The position numbers and the translations under genes were made by a program. From the NCBI GenBank assembly GCA_023614405.1, contig CM042685.1:124001-188000 (forward strand): 64,000 nt of DNA. The letters run 5' to 3'. Below the pieces are notes generated by a model. That model had not been told where the DNA came from, made no database searches, and saw nothing but the letters and a program-made list of their open reading frames with translations. The stretch is from Avena insularis. Its lineage: Eukaryota; Streptophyta; Magnoliopsida; Poales; Poaceae. This document shows, in pieces, positions 62,101 to 64,000 of this stretch; positions within the stretch are counted from its first letter, which is position 1, and each line of letters begins with the position of its first letter.

Positions 62101-63430
62101 CCGAGTGTGCAGAGATCGTGGTTTCACGGAGGAAGACCACGAGAACATCGGAATCAGATGAGAACTTGCATGTGTCCCTAGCATATGTGTGTGAGTGTGG
62201 TGAGAGGTTGGTATAGGTGCTTGCATGTGTCCCTCGCATGCATGCGCCTAACCTAGAGGCGAAGGTTCTGCATCAGATAAGGGGGAATCTCCCGCTTAGG
62301 TGAAACCGGTAGGATAGTGCCCCAACTTGTGCACCAACATGGTTTTACATCACCCTATGACCCAAACAAACACAAAACAAGAGAGAGCTACTGGCTACCC
62401 TGCCGAGGAACGCCTAGGGGGTAGACGATCCAGTGTGCACAGATCGTGGTTTCACGAGGAAGACCACGAGAACATCTAATCAGATGAGAACTTGCATGTG
62501 TCCCTAGCATATGTGTGTGAGTGTGGTGAGAGGTTGGTATAGGTGCTTGCATGTGTCCCCCTCGCATGCATGCGCCTAACCTAGAGGCGAAGGTTCCACA
62601 GCAGGGGGGGAATCTCCCTGCTTAGGTGAAACCGGCAGGATAGTGCCCCAACTTAGAACCAACATGGTTTTACATCACCCTATGACCTAAACAAACACAA
62701 AACAAGAGAGAGCTACGCTGGCTACCTCATGTGAGGAACGCCTAGGGGGTGACGATCCGAGTGTGCAGAGATCGTGGTTTCACGAGGAAGACCACGAGAA
62801 CATCGGAATCAGATGAGAACTTGCATGTGTCCCTAGCATATGTGTGTGAGTGTGGTGAGAGGTTGGTAAAGGTGCTTTCATGTGTCCCCTCGCATGCATG
62901 CGCTCTAACCTAGAGGCGAAGGTTCTGCACCAGAAGGGGGAATCTCCGCTTAGGTGAAACCGGTAGGATAGTGCCCCAACTTGGAACCAACATGGTTTTA
63001 CATCACCCTATGACCTAAACAAACACAAAACAAGAGAGAGCTACGCTGGCTACCTCGCTGAGGAACGCCTAGGGGTAGACGATCCGAGTGTGCACAGAGA
63101 TCGTGGTTTCACGAGGAAGACCACGAGAACATCGGAATCAGATGAGAACTTGCATGTGTCCCTAGCAAATGTGTGTGAGTGTGGTGAGAGGTTGGTATAG
63201 GTGCTTGCAAGTGTCCCCTCGCATGCATGCGCCTAACCTAGAGGCGAAGGTTCCCACCAGAGCAGGGGGAATCTCCTGCTTAGGTGAAACCGGTAGGATA
63301 GTGCCCCAACTTGTGAACCAACATGGTTTTACATCACCCTATGACCTAAACAAACACAAAACAAGAGAGAGCTACTGGGCTACCTCGCTGAGGAACGCCT
63401 AGGGGGTAGACGATCCAGTGTGCACAGAGA

Positions 63431-63457
63431 TCGTGGTTTCACGGAGGAAGACCACGA
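63431..63457. repeat. Representative intra-monomer hairpin
   Basis: TCGTGGT and ACCACGA form 7-bp arms around a 13-base loop that contains the hot spot cacgg/cacg. The same arms are present in nearly every monomer; this one is given as an example. Confidence 0.75.
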
Positions 63458-63548
63458 GAACATCTAATCGATGAGAACTTGCATGTGTCCCTAGCATATG
63501 TGTGTGGAGTGTGGTGAGAGGTTGGTATAGGTGCTTGCATGTGTCCCT

Positions 63549-63560
63549 CGCATGCATGCG
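63549..63560. repeat. Representative 12-bp palindrome CGCATGCATGCG
   Basis: A perfect palindrome present in almost every monomer. It contains CATGCATG, the RY element bound by plant B3-domain factors of the ABI3/FUS3 group. The surrounding bases vary only in the number of preceding C. Confidence 0.9.
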
Positions 63561-64000
63561 CCTAACCTAGAGGCGAAGGTTCTGACCAGATAAGGGGGAA
63601 TTCCTGCTTAGGTGAAACCGGTAGGATAGTGCCCCAACTTGTGAACCAACATGGTTTTACATCACCCTATGACCTAAACAAACACAAAACAAGAGAGAGC
63701 TACTGGCTACCCCTGCCGAGGAACGCCTAGGGGGGGCACGATCCGAGTGTGCATAGAGATCGTGGTTTCACGAGGAAGACCACGAGAACATCGGAATCAG
63801 ATGAGAACTTGCATGTGTCCCTAGCATATGTGTGAGTGTGGTGATAGGTTGGGATAGGTGCTTGCATGTGTCCCCCTCGCATGCATGCGCCTAACCTAGA
63901 GGCGAAGGTCTGCACCAGATAAGGGGGAATCTCCCGCTTAGGTGAAACTGCAGGATAGTGCCCCAACTTGTGAACCAACATGGTTTTACATCACCCATGA

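Larger units (their letters stand above)
37838..64000 (+). repeat. Tandem satellite array, about 331-bp monomer, about 78 full copies plus edge copies
   Basis: The marker catggttttacatcacc recurs 80 times. From 38479 to 63978 there are 77 intervals averaging 331 bp, all head-to-tail. A monomer reads, in order: gagagctacg..ggctac, aggaacgcctaggggg, gacgatccgagtgtgcac, a hairpin around gatcgtggtttcac, gagaacttgcatgtgtccc, agcatatgtgtgtgag, gagaggttggtatagg, tcgcatgcatgcgcc, taacctagaggcgaagg, a variable tract, gcttaggtgaaac, gatagtgccccaac and the marker. The period is close to two nucleosome lengths. I do not recognise it as Afa, pSc119.2, pSc200, HvT01 or Spelt-type. Long open frames recur once per monomer and are by-products of the repeat. 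The array continues past the window. Confidence 0.97.

Noticed and set aside
38000..64000. Recurring open frames of about 60-100 codons on both strands of the satellite (for example the minus-strand frames containing HHTHTHMLGTHASSH).
   Set aside because: They repeat once per monomer, shift frame whenever a hot spot changes length, and have no domain. They are by-products of the repeat.
37838..64000. CRISPR-like regular repeat array.
   Set aside because: The whole 331-bp unit repeats with no unique spacers, and the genome is a plant. It is a satellite.

Overview
The window looks like intergenic, heterochromatic DNA from a large grass genome, most likely Triticeae or a close relative. It is built from nested, decayed transposable elements: Copia and Gypsy LTR retrotransposons with very long LTRs, a LARD-type non-autonomous element, PIF/Harbinger, CACTA, Stowaway MITEs and an L1-type LINE. 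A tandem satellite array of about 26 kb fills the right-hand 40%. I found no intact protein-coding gene, tRNA, rRNA or CRISPR array. The only host-gene-like sequence is a broken F-box gene near 35.2-36.6 kb. The species call rests on element types, not on a diagnostic gene.

Left part, 1-13,976: a minus-strand Copia element enters from the left edge. Its decayed gag has a gag N-terminal motif, coiled coils and two CCHC knuckles. It is followed by an initiator-Met-tRNA-type primer site and a 2.35 kb LTR (2,493-4,839). A second LTR of the same lineage but a different family follows, in the same orientation and truncated at a 13-base G run. From 7,488 comes a minus-strand Gypsy element of Tat/Grande type. 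Its 3' LTR is at the left, an antisense multi-exon additional ORF lies on the plus strand, and the integrase C-terminus is near 13.6-13.8 kb.

Middle, 13,977-26,224: a LARD-like element interrupts the Gypsy pol. It has a 4.7 kb LTR, a 2.9 kb internal domain without recognisable coding capacity, a Met-type primer site and the first 1.0 kb of the second LTR, and then stops at a 100-N gap. After the gap there is an AT-rich stretch, then two PIF/Harbinger derivatives on the minus strand.

26,225-37,837: unassigned DNA, a short Stowaway-like MITE, one end of a CACTA element with subterminal repeats of the type cacacggcaaag, a 382 bp fragment of LINE reverse transcriptase, and a decayed full-length L1-type LINE (endonuclease, RT with YADD, zinc-binding C-terminus, typical 3' end). 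The F-box pseudogene and a clear 158 bp Stowaway MITE follow.

37,838-64,000: a head-to-tail satellite with a mean period of about 331 bp, about 78 full monomers plus two abnormal ones at the left edge. The array runs off the right edge. Each monomer carries a 12-bp palindrome (CGCATGCATGCG) and a short hairpin, and its differences are concentrated at a few fixed hot spots. I do not recognise this satellite. It is the best candidate for something undescribed, with the caveat that part of the monomer variation may be sequencing noise at methylated cytosines.
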